Source: JAAXTX01 sp035560715
Lineage (GTDB): Bacteria; Patescibacteriota; Minisyncoccia; Moranbacterales; UBA1568
Reading direction: 5' to 3'
Assembly: GCA_035560715.1 (NCBI GenBank)
Contig: DATMYW010000029.1
Coordinates: forward strand, 1 to 10,833
DNA length: 10,833 bases
Every line of letters begins with the position of its first letter. Positions within the stretch are counted from its first letter, which is position 1. Of this stretch, positions 5,710 to 10,833 are shown piece by piece. The notes under the pieces are model-generated. The model was not told where the DNA came from, did no database searches, and worked only from the letters and a program-made list of their open reading frames with translations. The position numbers and the translations under genes are program-made.

Positions 5710-6269
5710 ACGTGTTGAACTTTATCGGTCAAACGTCGCATATCGGCGAGCGTATCATTGAAAAATCCGTCGGTGAGCAGTCTCGTCGCCTGCGCTTTCG
5801 ACAATCCGCGCGTGGCGAGGTATGCGAGCTGTTCCGCATCGGGAGGGGCGATAGAGGCGGCGTGCGAGCAAGCTACGTCGTCCGTGTCGATCTCGAGTTC
5901 CGGGGTGGCCGAGGCGGACGAGTCTGGGGAGAGGAGGAGCGCGCGGATGTCTTGTCGCGCGTCACAACCGCCGGCATCCTTCGTGATTTCCACCAGTCCG
6001 CGGAACCGCAGCGAGGACGATCCGTCGAGTCGGGCGCGAACCGTCGACGACGAGACGGTGTCTGGTGCGAGGTGTCTCTGTATGACGCGGGGAGCGAAGT
6101 GTTCATCGCCTATTCCAGTATACAACGCGAAGATATGTGTCTCGGCGCCCGGCCCTGCGAGTTCGAAGGTCACCTCACCATCTCGGTTTTCCATCAGGAA
6201 CATGACCCGCTCGTTTTCACCGAGCCGGTATACGGTTTGATTGTCTTGTGAGATATCCAGGAATTGCAT
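5706..6269 (-). CDS. sufD: Short SufD-like scaffold subunit
   Basis: The product has 187 residues, less than half of E. coli SufD (about 420). It keeps only the end of the beta-helix and the C-terminal helical part: GCDARQDIRALLLSPDS near 101-117 and DDVACSHAASI at 130-140, followed by AEQLAYLATRGLSKAQATRLLTDGF. H136 of CSH appears to match the SufD histidine which, with a SufB cysteine, forms the cluster site in E. coli. The long N-terminal region and most of the beta-helix are missing. The ATG at 6269 follows a repeat-rich spacer with no Shine-Dalgarno site, and no frame upstream in that spacer encodes the missing part. It probably pairs with SufB as a small partner; a degenerate SufB-like protein is the other reading. 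Confidence 0.85.
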   Translation of the reverse strand: MQFLDISQDNQTVYRLGENERVMFLMENRDGEVTFELAGPGAETHIFALYTGIGDEHFAPRVIQRHLAPDTVSSSTVRARLDGSSSLRFRGLVEITKDAGGCDARQDIRALLLSPDSSASATPELEIDTDDVACSHAASIAPPDAEQLAYLATRGLSKAQATRLLTDGFFNDTLADMRRLTDKVQHV

Positions 6270-6280
6270 AATTGGAATAG

Positions 6281-6299
6281 GGAATCAAGAATCAGGAAT
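6281..6299. repeat. 19-bp dispersed repeat in the sufB-sufD spacer
   Basis: GGAATCAAGAATCAGGAAT is identical to the reverse complement of 8804-8822, inside the 3' end of rrf2. A 14-mer, CCGAACGGAATCAA (6309-6322), also recurs there (8815-8828). The spacer is AT-rich and has no visible gene. Confidence 0.8.
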
Positions 6300-6378
6300 T
6301 AAGAATATCCGAACGGAATCAATAATATAAAATCGCGAATAAAGAGTAATGAATCATACTTACGAATAATCCGTCTTC

Positions 6379-6410
6379 ATTCTTTCTTCCTCATTCATTA
6401 TTCTTTCTTC
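6379..6410. repeat. Direct repeat reaching the sufB stop codon
   Basis: ATTCTTTCTTC occurs at 6379-6389 and 6400-6410 with a 21-base period. The second copy overlaps the sufB stop codon (6409-6411), so the repeat tract begins right at the end of the gene. Confidence 0.7.
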
Positions 6411-7809
6411 ATCCCACACTTCCTTCCATCTCGAGGTTGATCAGCCGGTTGAGCTCGAGGGAATATTCCATCGGGATCTCCTTCACGACCGGTTCGATGA
6501 AGCCGTTTACCAGGAGTCCGCCCGCTTCCTGGGGAGAGAGTCCGCGCGAGGCAAGATAGAAGAGCTTTTCCTCGCCGATCTTCTCGATGGTCGCCTCGTG
6601 CGCGAGCCGGGCATCGGACGCATCGGTCCGAAGCGAGGGATACGTGTCGGAGCGCGACTCGGGATCGAGGATAAGCGCGTCACAGACGCTTGAAGACGAA
6701 CAACCGGAGGCGTTCTTGGCGACGCGGATGTCACCGCGGAAGGATGACCGCCCGCCGTCTTTGGAAATCGATTTCGAGACGATGCGCGAGTGCGTGTCGG
6801 GGGCGAGGTGGATCATACGTGCGCCGGTGTCCTGGTGTTGGCCTTTGCCTGCGAGTGCCAATGAGAGCATTTCGCCGCGTGCGCCGCGACCGGCAAGGAT
6901 GACGGCCGGGTATTTCATCGTGACCTTCGAGCCGAGGTTGCAGTCGACCCATTCCATGACGGCGTCCTCTTTGGCCTTGGCACGTTTGGTGACGAGGTTG
7001 TAGATATTGCCGCTCCAGTTCTGGACGGTCGTATAGCGGACGCGGGCACCCTTCTTTACGAAGATCTCGACCACGGCGGAGTGGAGCGAATCGGTGCGGT
7101 AGATCGGGGCGGTGCAGCCTTCAAGGTAGTGGACGAAACTGCCTTCGTCCGCGATGATGAGTGTGCGCTCGAATTGGCCGAACGATTCGGAATTGATGCG
7201 GAAATAGGCTTGTAGCGGGAGCGTGACATGGACGCCCTTCGGGACGTATACGAACGAGCCGCCGGACCAGGTCGCGGAGTTGAGCGCGGCGGAGAAGTTG
7301 TCCGCGGCTGGGACAAGCGTGCCGAAATATTCGCGGACGATATCCGGATATTTCCTGACCGCGGTATCCATGTCGCAGAAGACGACTCCCTGCTTGGTCA
7401 GTTCCTTCTGAACGCTTTCGTATACGACCTCGCTTTCATACTGTGCGGAGACGCCGGCTAGGAAATCGCGCTCGGCTTCGGGGACGCCGATCCGATCGTA
7501 GGTCTCGCGGATTTCCGGCGGGAGATCGTCCCAGCTCTTCACGGCCGACCCGGTCGATTTCTTGTAATACGTGATAGCGTCGTAGTCGAGCGCCGAGAGG
7601 TCCGGCCCCCACTTCGGTCGTGAGGATTTATTGAAAAGGTCGTAGGACTTGAGTCGGAAGTCGAGCATCCATTCGGGCTCTCCTTTTATCTCGGAAATTT
7701 GCCGTACCACGGACGCCGAAAGACCGCGTCCGGTTCCTTGGACCGTCCGCTCCGGCATTGAGAAGCCGTATTTGTAGTCGAAATCGAGATCGTCTTTCTT
7801 GTCGTCCAT
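6409..7809 (-). CDS. sufB: SufB scaffold protein of the SUF complex
   Basis: From the ATG at 7809 the product has 466 residues, close to the usual SufB length. SufB forms the cluster-building scaffold with SufC and SufD. The beta-helix core carries the family sequences GGSFVYVPKGVHV, YLEGCTAP and the GRGARGEMLSLALAGKGQHQDTGARM region. C376 in SVCDALIL aligns with E. coli C405, the proposed sulfur-accepting residue, and H404 in LAHEAT aligns with H433. The C-terminus ends in the usual SVG. A TTG at 7833 would add eight residues but lies in the repeated 13-bp leader motif, so ATG 7809 is preferred. No Shine-Dalgarno site is seen. sufC lies upstream across a 196-bp spacer with a large palindrome; the short sufD follows after 139 bp. 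Confidence 0.96.
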   Translation of the reverse strand: MDDKKDDLDFDYKYGFSMPERTVQGTGRGLSASVVRQISEIKGEPEWMLDFRLKSYDLFNKSSRPKWGPDLSALDYDAITYYKKSTGSAVKSWDDLPPEIRETYDRIGVPEAERDFLAGVSAQYESEVVYESVQKELTKQGVVFCDMDTAVRKYPDIVREYFGTLVPAADNFSAALNSATWSGGSFVYVPKGVHVTLPLQAYFRINSESFGQFERTLIIADEGSFVHYLEGCTAPIYRTDSLHSAVVEIFVKKGARVRYTTVQNWSGNIYNLVTKRAKAKEDAVMEWVDCNLGSKVTMKYPAVILAGRGARGEMLSLALAGKGQHQDTGARMIHLAPDTHSRIVSKSISKDGGRSSFRGDIRVAKNASGCSSSSVCDALILDPESRSDTYPSLRTDASDARLAHEATIEKIGEEKLFYLASRGLSPQEAGGLLVNGFIEPVVKEIPMEYSLELNRLINLEMEGSVG

Positions 7810-7820
7810 AAGTTCTATCA

Positions 7821-7833
7821 AGTCGAAAGTCAA
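7821..7833 (-). promoter_or_regulatory. Shared 13-bp leader motif upstream of sufB
   Basis: TTGACTTTCGACT on the minus strand is identical to the motif before sufU (3745-3757) and ends 11 bases before the sufB ATG. Function unknown. Confidence 0.45.
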
Positions 7834-7886
7834 TTCTATCGAATATCCACTGAGATATTATGAGCAGGTTGAATAGCTGTTGGAAC

Positions 7887-8004
7887 AAATCCCTCCCCTC
7901 GAAGACTCGGTACTCCCTTTTTCAAAAGGGAGAAAGCTTTTTTTAACGCGAGTCTTAGTTACTACGCCTCCCCCTTTGAAAAAGGGGGATAAGAGGGGGA
8001 TTTT
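7887..8004. repeat. Palindromic REP/MITE-like element between sufC and sufB
   Basis: The spacer is one large imperfect inverted repeat, bounded by AAATCCC on the left (7887) and GGGGGATTTT on the right (to 8004). Each half holds a hairpin: CTCCCTTT/AAAGGGAG (7913-7920, 7925-7932) and CCCCCTTT/AAAGGGGG (7970-7977, 7981-7988). An outer pair, AAGACTCG (7902-7909) and CGAGTCTT (7949-7956), encloses the first. It looks like the short palindromes repeated between genes in many environmental bacteria. No gene is present. Confidence 0.75.
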
Positions 8005-8005
8005 C

Positions 8006-8737
8006 TCACTTCTCACTTTTCACTCCTATCCCTCCGAATCCTTCCTCGATCGTCTTGGTCGCCAAATCGTGACCGCCCTTGGCCGCGACACGGCCGTCCT
8101 TGAGAATGATGACCGAATCGGGCCTGATAAGCCCGATCAATTTCGGGGAATGCGTGATATATATTTTTGTCGCGTCCTGCGGAAGATGCGCTTGCAGGAA
8201 TTCCGCGATACGCTTCACGGCGTCGGTGTCGGTTCCGGTATCTATCTCGTCGAATATCGCGAGCGATGGTGCGAGAACCGCGGCTTGGATCGCTTCGATC
8301 TTCTTACGTTCACCGCCGGAGAATCCGTCATGTATCGAGCGGGAGAGGAATTCCTCGGCAAGACCGATCTCTTTGGCGAGCGCGCGCAGTTCACGATGAA
8401 GGGTGACGGGATCCTTCTTTCCGTCGAGCGCGACACGAAGCAGCTCTTCGACCGAGACGCCCGGAATCGGAAGCGGGGACTGGAAGGAAAGGAAAATGCC
8501 GAGCTTTGCGCGCTTGTCTGCGGTGAGGCCTTTCAAGTCCTCATTGTTCAGGGTGAGTTCGGAATCGTCGGATAGGGTTATGTCCGGCCGTCCCATGATT
8601 GCCGCTGCCAGGGTTGATTTCCCCGATCCGTTCGGCCCGAGTACGACGTACGTCTTCCCCGGTTCGAATGAGAGCGCGAGGTCATGGAGTATTTCTTTGT
8701 CGCCGATCGTAGCGGTGAGTTTTTTGATGGAAAGCAT
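8006..8737 (-). CDS. sufC: SufC ATPase of the SUF complex
   Basis: The 243-residue product is an ABC-type ATPase that drives shape changes in the SufB-SufD scaffold during cluster assembly. All motifs are present: Walker A GPNGSGKST (34-42), Q-loop Q86 in SFQSP, signature FSGGERKK (139-146), Walker B LAIFDEID (159-166) and switch histidine H196 in ITHSP. The stretch after Walker B reads TGTDTDA where SufC proteins usually have SGLDIDA, a modest variation. It has no membrane partner, as expected for SufC. The start at 8737 gives the family N-terminus; no Shine-Dalgarno site is visible. It begins 23 bases after rrf2. The last residues (VKSEK) are encoded within AGTGA-type repeats that continue past the stop, so the tail may be repeat-derived. 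Confidence 0.96.
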   Translation of the reverse strand: MLSIKKLTATIGDKEILHDLALSFEPGKTYVVLGPNGSGKSTLAAAIMGRPDITLSDDSELTLNNEDLKGLTADKRAKLGIFLSFQSPLPIPGVSVEELLRVALDGKKDPVTLHRELRALAKEIGLAEEFLSRSIHDGFSGGERKKIEAIQAAVLAPSLAIFDEIDTGTDTDAVKRIAEFLQAHLPQDATKIYITHSPKLIGLIRPDSVIILKDGRVAAKGGHDLATKTIEEGFGGIGVKSEK

Positions 8738-8760
8738 GAGAGAGCGTCAAGAATTATGAA

Positions 8761-9213
8761 TCATGAATCAAGCGACGAGAGAGTCGATTCAGCCTCATTC
8801 TTCATTCCTGATTCTTGATTCCGTTCGGACCTTCGGCTGATCGTTATTCCCGACAGCGTCTTCTCTATTTCAATCTCAAGCCTTCGTAGTACGTCGTTTG
8901 TCCGGCAGTGGGAAGGGAAATCGCAGGGGAGGGTGCCTTTGCCGCCTGGGGAGGAGAAGGTCCGCACGGGGCCGTCGAGCGATTTGAGAATGTCCCAGAC
9001 GGAAGCCGCCTTGTTTGCGAGCGTATATCCGCCTTCGACGCCCTTGGTCGATTCGACGATCCCGGCCTTTCGAAGTTTTTGAAGAATCTTCTCCAGGAAA
9101 TCCTCGGGAATCCGCTCCCGCTGTGCAAGCTCACGCGCCGAAACCGGTCCGCCCGCTTCCGCGAGACTGACCGCCGCCCTGAGGCCGTAATACGCCTTTT
9201 TCGAGATCTTCAT
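8761..9213 (-). CDS. Rrf2-family regulator of the SUF operon (IscR/SufR-like)
   Basis: The 150-residue product starts with the Rrf2 winged helix (MKISKKAYYGLRAAVSLA; recognition region about 25-65, with E41 at the position of the E. coli IscR residue that discriminates operator types). It probably represses the operon according to iron-sulfur status. Of the IscR cluster ligands (three cysteines and a histidine), C97 and C103 have the expected CX5C spacing. The first cysteine is absent and N106 stands at the histidine position; H102 is nearby. Cluster binding may therefore be altered. The last 20 or so residues are encoded by a dispersed repeat (8804-8828), unlike the family. The gene leads the operon, and its promoter and a palindromic operator lie just upstream. 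The leader is only about 17 bases long and lacks a Shine-Dalgarno site. Confidence 0.9.
   Translation of the reverse strand: MKISKKAYYGLRAAVSLAEAGGPVSARELAQRERIPEDFLEKILQKLRKAGIVESTKGVEGGYTLANKAASVWDILKSLDGPVRTFSSPGGKGTLPCDFPSHCRTNDVLRRLEIEIEKTLSGITISRRSERNQESGMKNEAESTLSSLDS
8804..8828. repeat. Dispersed repeat forming the 3' end of rrf2
   Basis: 8804-8822 is the reverse complement of the 19-mer at 6281-6299, and 8815-8828 that of the 14-mer at 6309-6322. Here it is translated as NQESGM near the C-terminus of the regulator. Confidence 0.8.
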
Positions 9214-9221
9214 CGAAGTAA

Positions 9222-9234
9222 GACTAATTTAGTC
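9222..9234. promoter_or_regulatory. IscR type 1-like operator in front of rrf2
   Basis: GACTAATTTAGTC is a perfect 6+1+6 palindrome, extended by a TA/TA pair at 9219-9220 and 9236-9237. It fits the core GACTRWWWYAGTC of the E. coli IscR type 1 site at every position. It covers the predicted transcription start, nine bases before the rrf2 ATG, where a bound regulator would block its own operon. Confidence 0.75.
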
Positions 9235-9594
9235 CTATTTAAGCATGGTCGGGGAAAAATGTAAAGGAAATGCCCGTGACTGGTTTGTCACGGGCATCCG
9301 GGGGAGTTGTTGTTTTATGGTCGGTTGAGTCTTTCGTATCAAGAGTTCCGGGTCGGTCACATACCTTTTCAGGCGTTCCTCAGGGTAATCCTCGTAGGCT
9401 TCATCCGTCACGATCGGAAGAGAAACCGCCAACATAGCCAGCAAGAGTAAGAGGTATTCATTCATGTTTCCTGCGAGCGGCAATACGCCTGCGAGGACCG
9501 CTGATCCGATGATTGTCAGAATAGACACTTTAAACCGTATTGATGTGGGAAGTGACCCGAATCTGTTCAATTTCGAATGAATGATGCGATTCAT
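9235..9594 (-). CDS. Small two-helix membrane protein with read-through C-terminus
   Basis: From the ATG at 9594 the product has 119 residues. An AAGGA (9603-9607) eight bases upstream favours this start over the ATG at 9600. Two hydrophobic helices at about 22-41 and 45-62 are followed by a charged segment, YPEERLKRYVTDPELL (about 70-85), which loosely resembles the post-membrane segment of the two upstream proteins and may mark a shortened relative. The gene begins 16 bases after the preceding stop, so the three genes probably form one operon. The last 20 or so codons run through the terminator hairpin at 9270-9297 and the rrf2 -35 box, and the stop touches the -10 box. The true end may therefore be lost by a frameshift. 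No function is recognised. Confidence 0.6.
   Translation of the reverse strand: MNRIIHSKLNRFGSLPTSIRFKVSILTIIGSAVLAGVLPLAGNMNEYLLLLLAMLAVSLPIVTDEAYEDYPEERLKRYVTDPELLIRKTQPTIKQQLPRMPVTNQSRAFPLHFSPTMLK
9237..9265 (-). promoter_or_regulatory. Promoter of the rrf2-suf operon
   Basis: On the minus strand TTTACA (9265-9260) is followed by a 17-base spacer and TTAAAT (9242-9237), with TGC just before the -10 box. This is a good housekeeping-type promoter with an extended -10. Transcription would start near 9230, inside the palindromic operator. Confidence 0.75.
9270..9297 (-). terminator. Intrinsic terminator of the membrane-protein operon
   Basis: An 11-bp perfect stem (ATGCCCGTGAC 9270-9280 with GTCACGGGCAT 9287-9297) has a six-base loop. 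On the minus strand it is followed by T-rich sequence (TTTCCTTTACATTTTT). It lies inside the open frame of the gene at 9235-9594, which is unusual. Confidence 0.75.
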
Positions 9595-9602
9595 GTTCAT
9601 TT

Positions 9603-9607
9603 TCCTT
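9603..9607 (-). promoter_or_regulatory. Ribosome binding site deciding the start at 9594
   Basis: AAGGA on the minus strand is eight bases from the ATG at 9594 but only two from the ATG at 9600, so the inner start is more likely. Confidence 0.6.
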
Positions 9608-9610
9608 CCA

Positions 9611-10153
9611 TCATTTGAGGTTGATGTGGCTTGCGGCTTCGGCCAGTTCTTTCTCAAGCCTCGACCGTTTATCCTGGGCGTCTTTCAGACAATCCGAGTG
9701 GTATAGCTCGCTCCTTCGGTGGTCATCGAATCGTCGTTTCATTTCGACATACGCTTCGACCCGGATCAGGCGTTTTTTGAGCATTTCGATTGACTGTTCG
9801 AGAAACGGTTCGATAGCGTTCTTGATGTCTGGATCATAACAAAGCATATCCCCGGCCTTCCTCTTCCAATATTCGGGTAAGCGTTCCTTTAATGGATCCA
9901 GGCGTATGCTGACAAGACAGCCCAGAGCGATTGATGACGCGATGACGAGGAGCGTATATCCACAGAAAAGAATCGCTGACTGATGAAGAAAATCGAAAAA
10001 TTTCCTGGTCAAGTCGTTCGGAGGCCAGAGTATGAGTCCGAAGAGGAAGTATGACCAGAAAAGAGAGATGATCGGGCTTCCGATAAGCAACCACATGGAT
10101 TTATCATTCAAAACCGCGAGTTTTCCGAGGAACCTGATTATTTTGTCGTTCAT
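9611..10153 (-). CDS. Two-helix membrane protein with LPEYW motif, paralogue of its upstream neighbour
   Basis: The 180-residue product has hydrophobic helices at about 21-43 and 59-83, then LPEYW at 92-96 and a long, highly charged, probably coiled-coil tail (about 120-175) ending in INLK. This order, LPEYW followed by a DPDI/RPEL segment, a methionine-leucine pair and an Arg-Arg pair, is the same as in the gene at 10170-10781, which also ends in INL, so the two are paralogues. Both ends are likely cytoplasmic. The ATG at 10153 has a clear AAGGAG six bases upstream. It starts 16 bases after the previous gene ends. No known family or function is recognised; a membrane-anchored scaffold or sensor is only a guess. 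Confidence 0.75.
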   Translation of the reverse strand: MNDKIIRFLGKLAVLNDKSMWLLIGSPIISLFWSYFLFGLILWPPNDLTRKFFDFLHQSAILFCGYTLLVIASSIALGCLVSIRLDPLKERLPEYWKRKAGDMLCYDPDIKNAIEPFLEQSIEMLKKRLIRVEAYVEMKRRFDDHRRSELYHSDCLKDAQDKRSRLEKELAEAASHINLK

Positions 10154-10159
10154 GAAGAG

Positions 10160-10165
10160 CTCCTT
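10160..10165 (-). promoter_or_regulatory. Canonical Shine-Dalgarno site
   Basis: AAGGAG on the minus strand lies six bases before the ATG at 10153. It stands out because the SUF genes in the same window have no such site. Confidence 0.75.
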
Positions 10166-10169
10166 ACAT

Positions 10170-10781
10170 TCATAGGTTTATTTTTCTTTTTGAATCAGCA
10201 AATTTTGCATCTTCTTCGGCTAGCGATTTTTCGCTCTCCGCGATTTCTAAACCAAGTTTTTCTTTGTGGGCTTGCAGTCCATCCATTCGCCGGGCGATCT
10301 TCTCGTAGTCGCTTTCCGTGATGGCCGTCACCTTTTCACGAAGCATGCCAAGCGGGTCGTCCCGAAGAGGGGAGAGTAGGGCGGCAAGTTCCGGCCGCTT
10401 GCTCAGTCGGTCCGCTTCTTGTTGCCAGTACTCGGGCAGCTCGCGCTCCTTGCGTCGAGCAAGTTTCAGGAGCGGTAGGAGGACGCCGTCACTCAGGACG
10501 AAAAGAATGGAGATTGAACCAAAGAGAGACCAGAATAACGCAGCTTCTACTATTCCTATTTTCGTTCCGAACAATAATCTCAGTGCCCATCTGACATGGC
10601 CAAGGAGAGGGATGGGCGCGGAAGCACCGAGAGAGCCCATTGTTAACAGATTGAAGACCAGGACGAGAGCCGGACCGAAACCGACGCAGAACGCGATGTA
10701 TCCAGGAATCATCAGTGGTTCTGTCGATTTTCTTTCCCACCGGGAAAGTCTGACCAAAAAACTGGTAGTGATCTTTTTCAT
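10170..10781 (-). CDS. Two-helix membrane protein with LPEYW motif and charged C-terminal tail
   Basis: From the ATG at 10781 the product has 203 residues. A GGAG site six bases upstream (10788-10791) favours this start; an ATG at 10796 without such a site would add five residues. Hydrophobic helices lie at about 25-48 and 76-106, followed by a KLARRKERE positive patch and LPEYW at 115-119. The rest is charged and helical, with heptad-like spacing at about 155-200, ending in INL. It is the first of three small membrane-protein genes and a paralogue of the next one. Its promoter probably lies past the window edge. The family is not recognised. Confidence 0.75.
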   Translation of the reverse strand: MKKITTSFLVRLSRWERKSTEPLMIPGYIAFCVGFGPALVLVFNLLTMGSLGASAPIPLLGHVRWALRLLFGTKIGIVEAALFWSLFGSISILFVLSDGVLLPLLKLARRKERELPEYWQQEADRLSKRPELAALLSPLRDDPLGMLREKVTAITESDYEKIARRMDGLQAHKEKLGLEIAESEKSLAEEDAKFADSKRKINL

Positions 10782-10787
10782 AAGCGT

Positions 10788-10791
10788 CTCC
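10788..10791 (-). promoter_or_regulatory. Ribosome binding site deciding the start at 10781
   Basis: GGAG on the minus strand is six bases from the ATG at 10781. The alternative ATG at 10796 has no comparable site, so the shorter protein is preferred. Confidence 0.6.
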
Positions 10792-10833
10792 GTCATAGGT
10801 TGATAAGGAACTTCTGTTTCGCTAATATGATAT

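Noticed and set aside
5712..6251. Plus-strand open frames opposite the short sufD
   Set aside because: Antisense to a gene with SufD motifs; biased composition and no family resemblance.
7880..8575. Long plus-strand open frame opposite sufC
   Set aside because: It is antisense to a clear SufC with all ATPase motifs and has no recognisable domain; its beginning lies in the palindromic spacer.

Overview
The window looks like bacterial chromosome of about 50% GC from an environmental, possibly Patescibacteria/CPR-like, lineage. That placement is an inference from the TrmB-family regulator, the very short SufD, the lack of ribosome-binding sites before most genes and the many short intergenic repeats. 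No rRNA or marker gene fixes it. TGA is used as an ordinary stop (sufB, sufC, sufU), so the TGA-as-glycine code of some CPR groups does not apply. No tRNA, rRNA, CRISPR array, integrase or transposase was seen.

Layout. At 1-789 a TrmB-family regulator is the only plus-strand gene, preceded by an extended -10 box and a palindrome. A two-way terminator (865-889) separates it from the minus-strand genes. Next come an AroQ-class chorismate mutase (909-1274), a 48-bp relic of a sufT 3' end (1314-1361), a protein with two nucleotidyltransferase motifs (1426-2286) and an intact sufT (2566-2883). A minus-strand terminator (3035-3062) marks the end of the main operon.

From 9213 down to 3082 lies an iron-sulfur assembly (SUF) operon, read right to left: rrf2, sufC, sufB, mini-sufD, a P-loop kinase, sufS, sufU, ferredoxin. 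SufS and SufU would supply sulfur, SufB/SufC/short SufD would form the scaffold, and SufT and the ferredoxin would help maturation or electron supply. The Rrf2 regulator is preceded by a good promoter and a palindrome that fits the core of the IscR type 1 operator exactly, so the operon is probably controlled by iron-sulfur status. The operon is odd in four ways: a 187-residue SufD, a SufU without the usual insertion, an unexplained kinase coupled to sufD, and spacers filled with short repeats and palindromes.

At 9235-10781 are three minus-strand genes for small two-helix membrane proteins. Two are clear paralogues sharing an LPEYW motif; the third may be a shortened relative. They have clear Shine-Dalgarno sites, unlike the SUF genes. 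The last of them reads through an apparent terminator into the rrf2 promoter.
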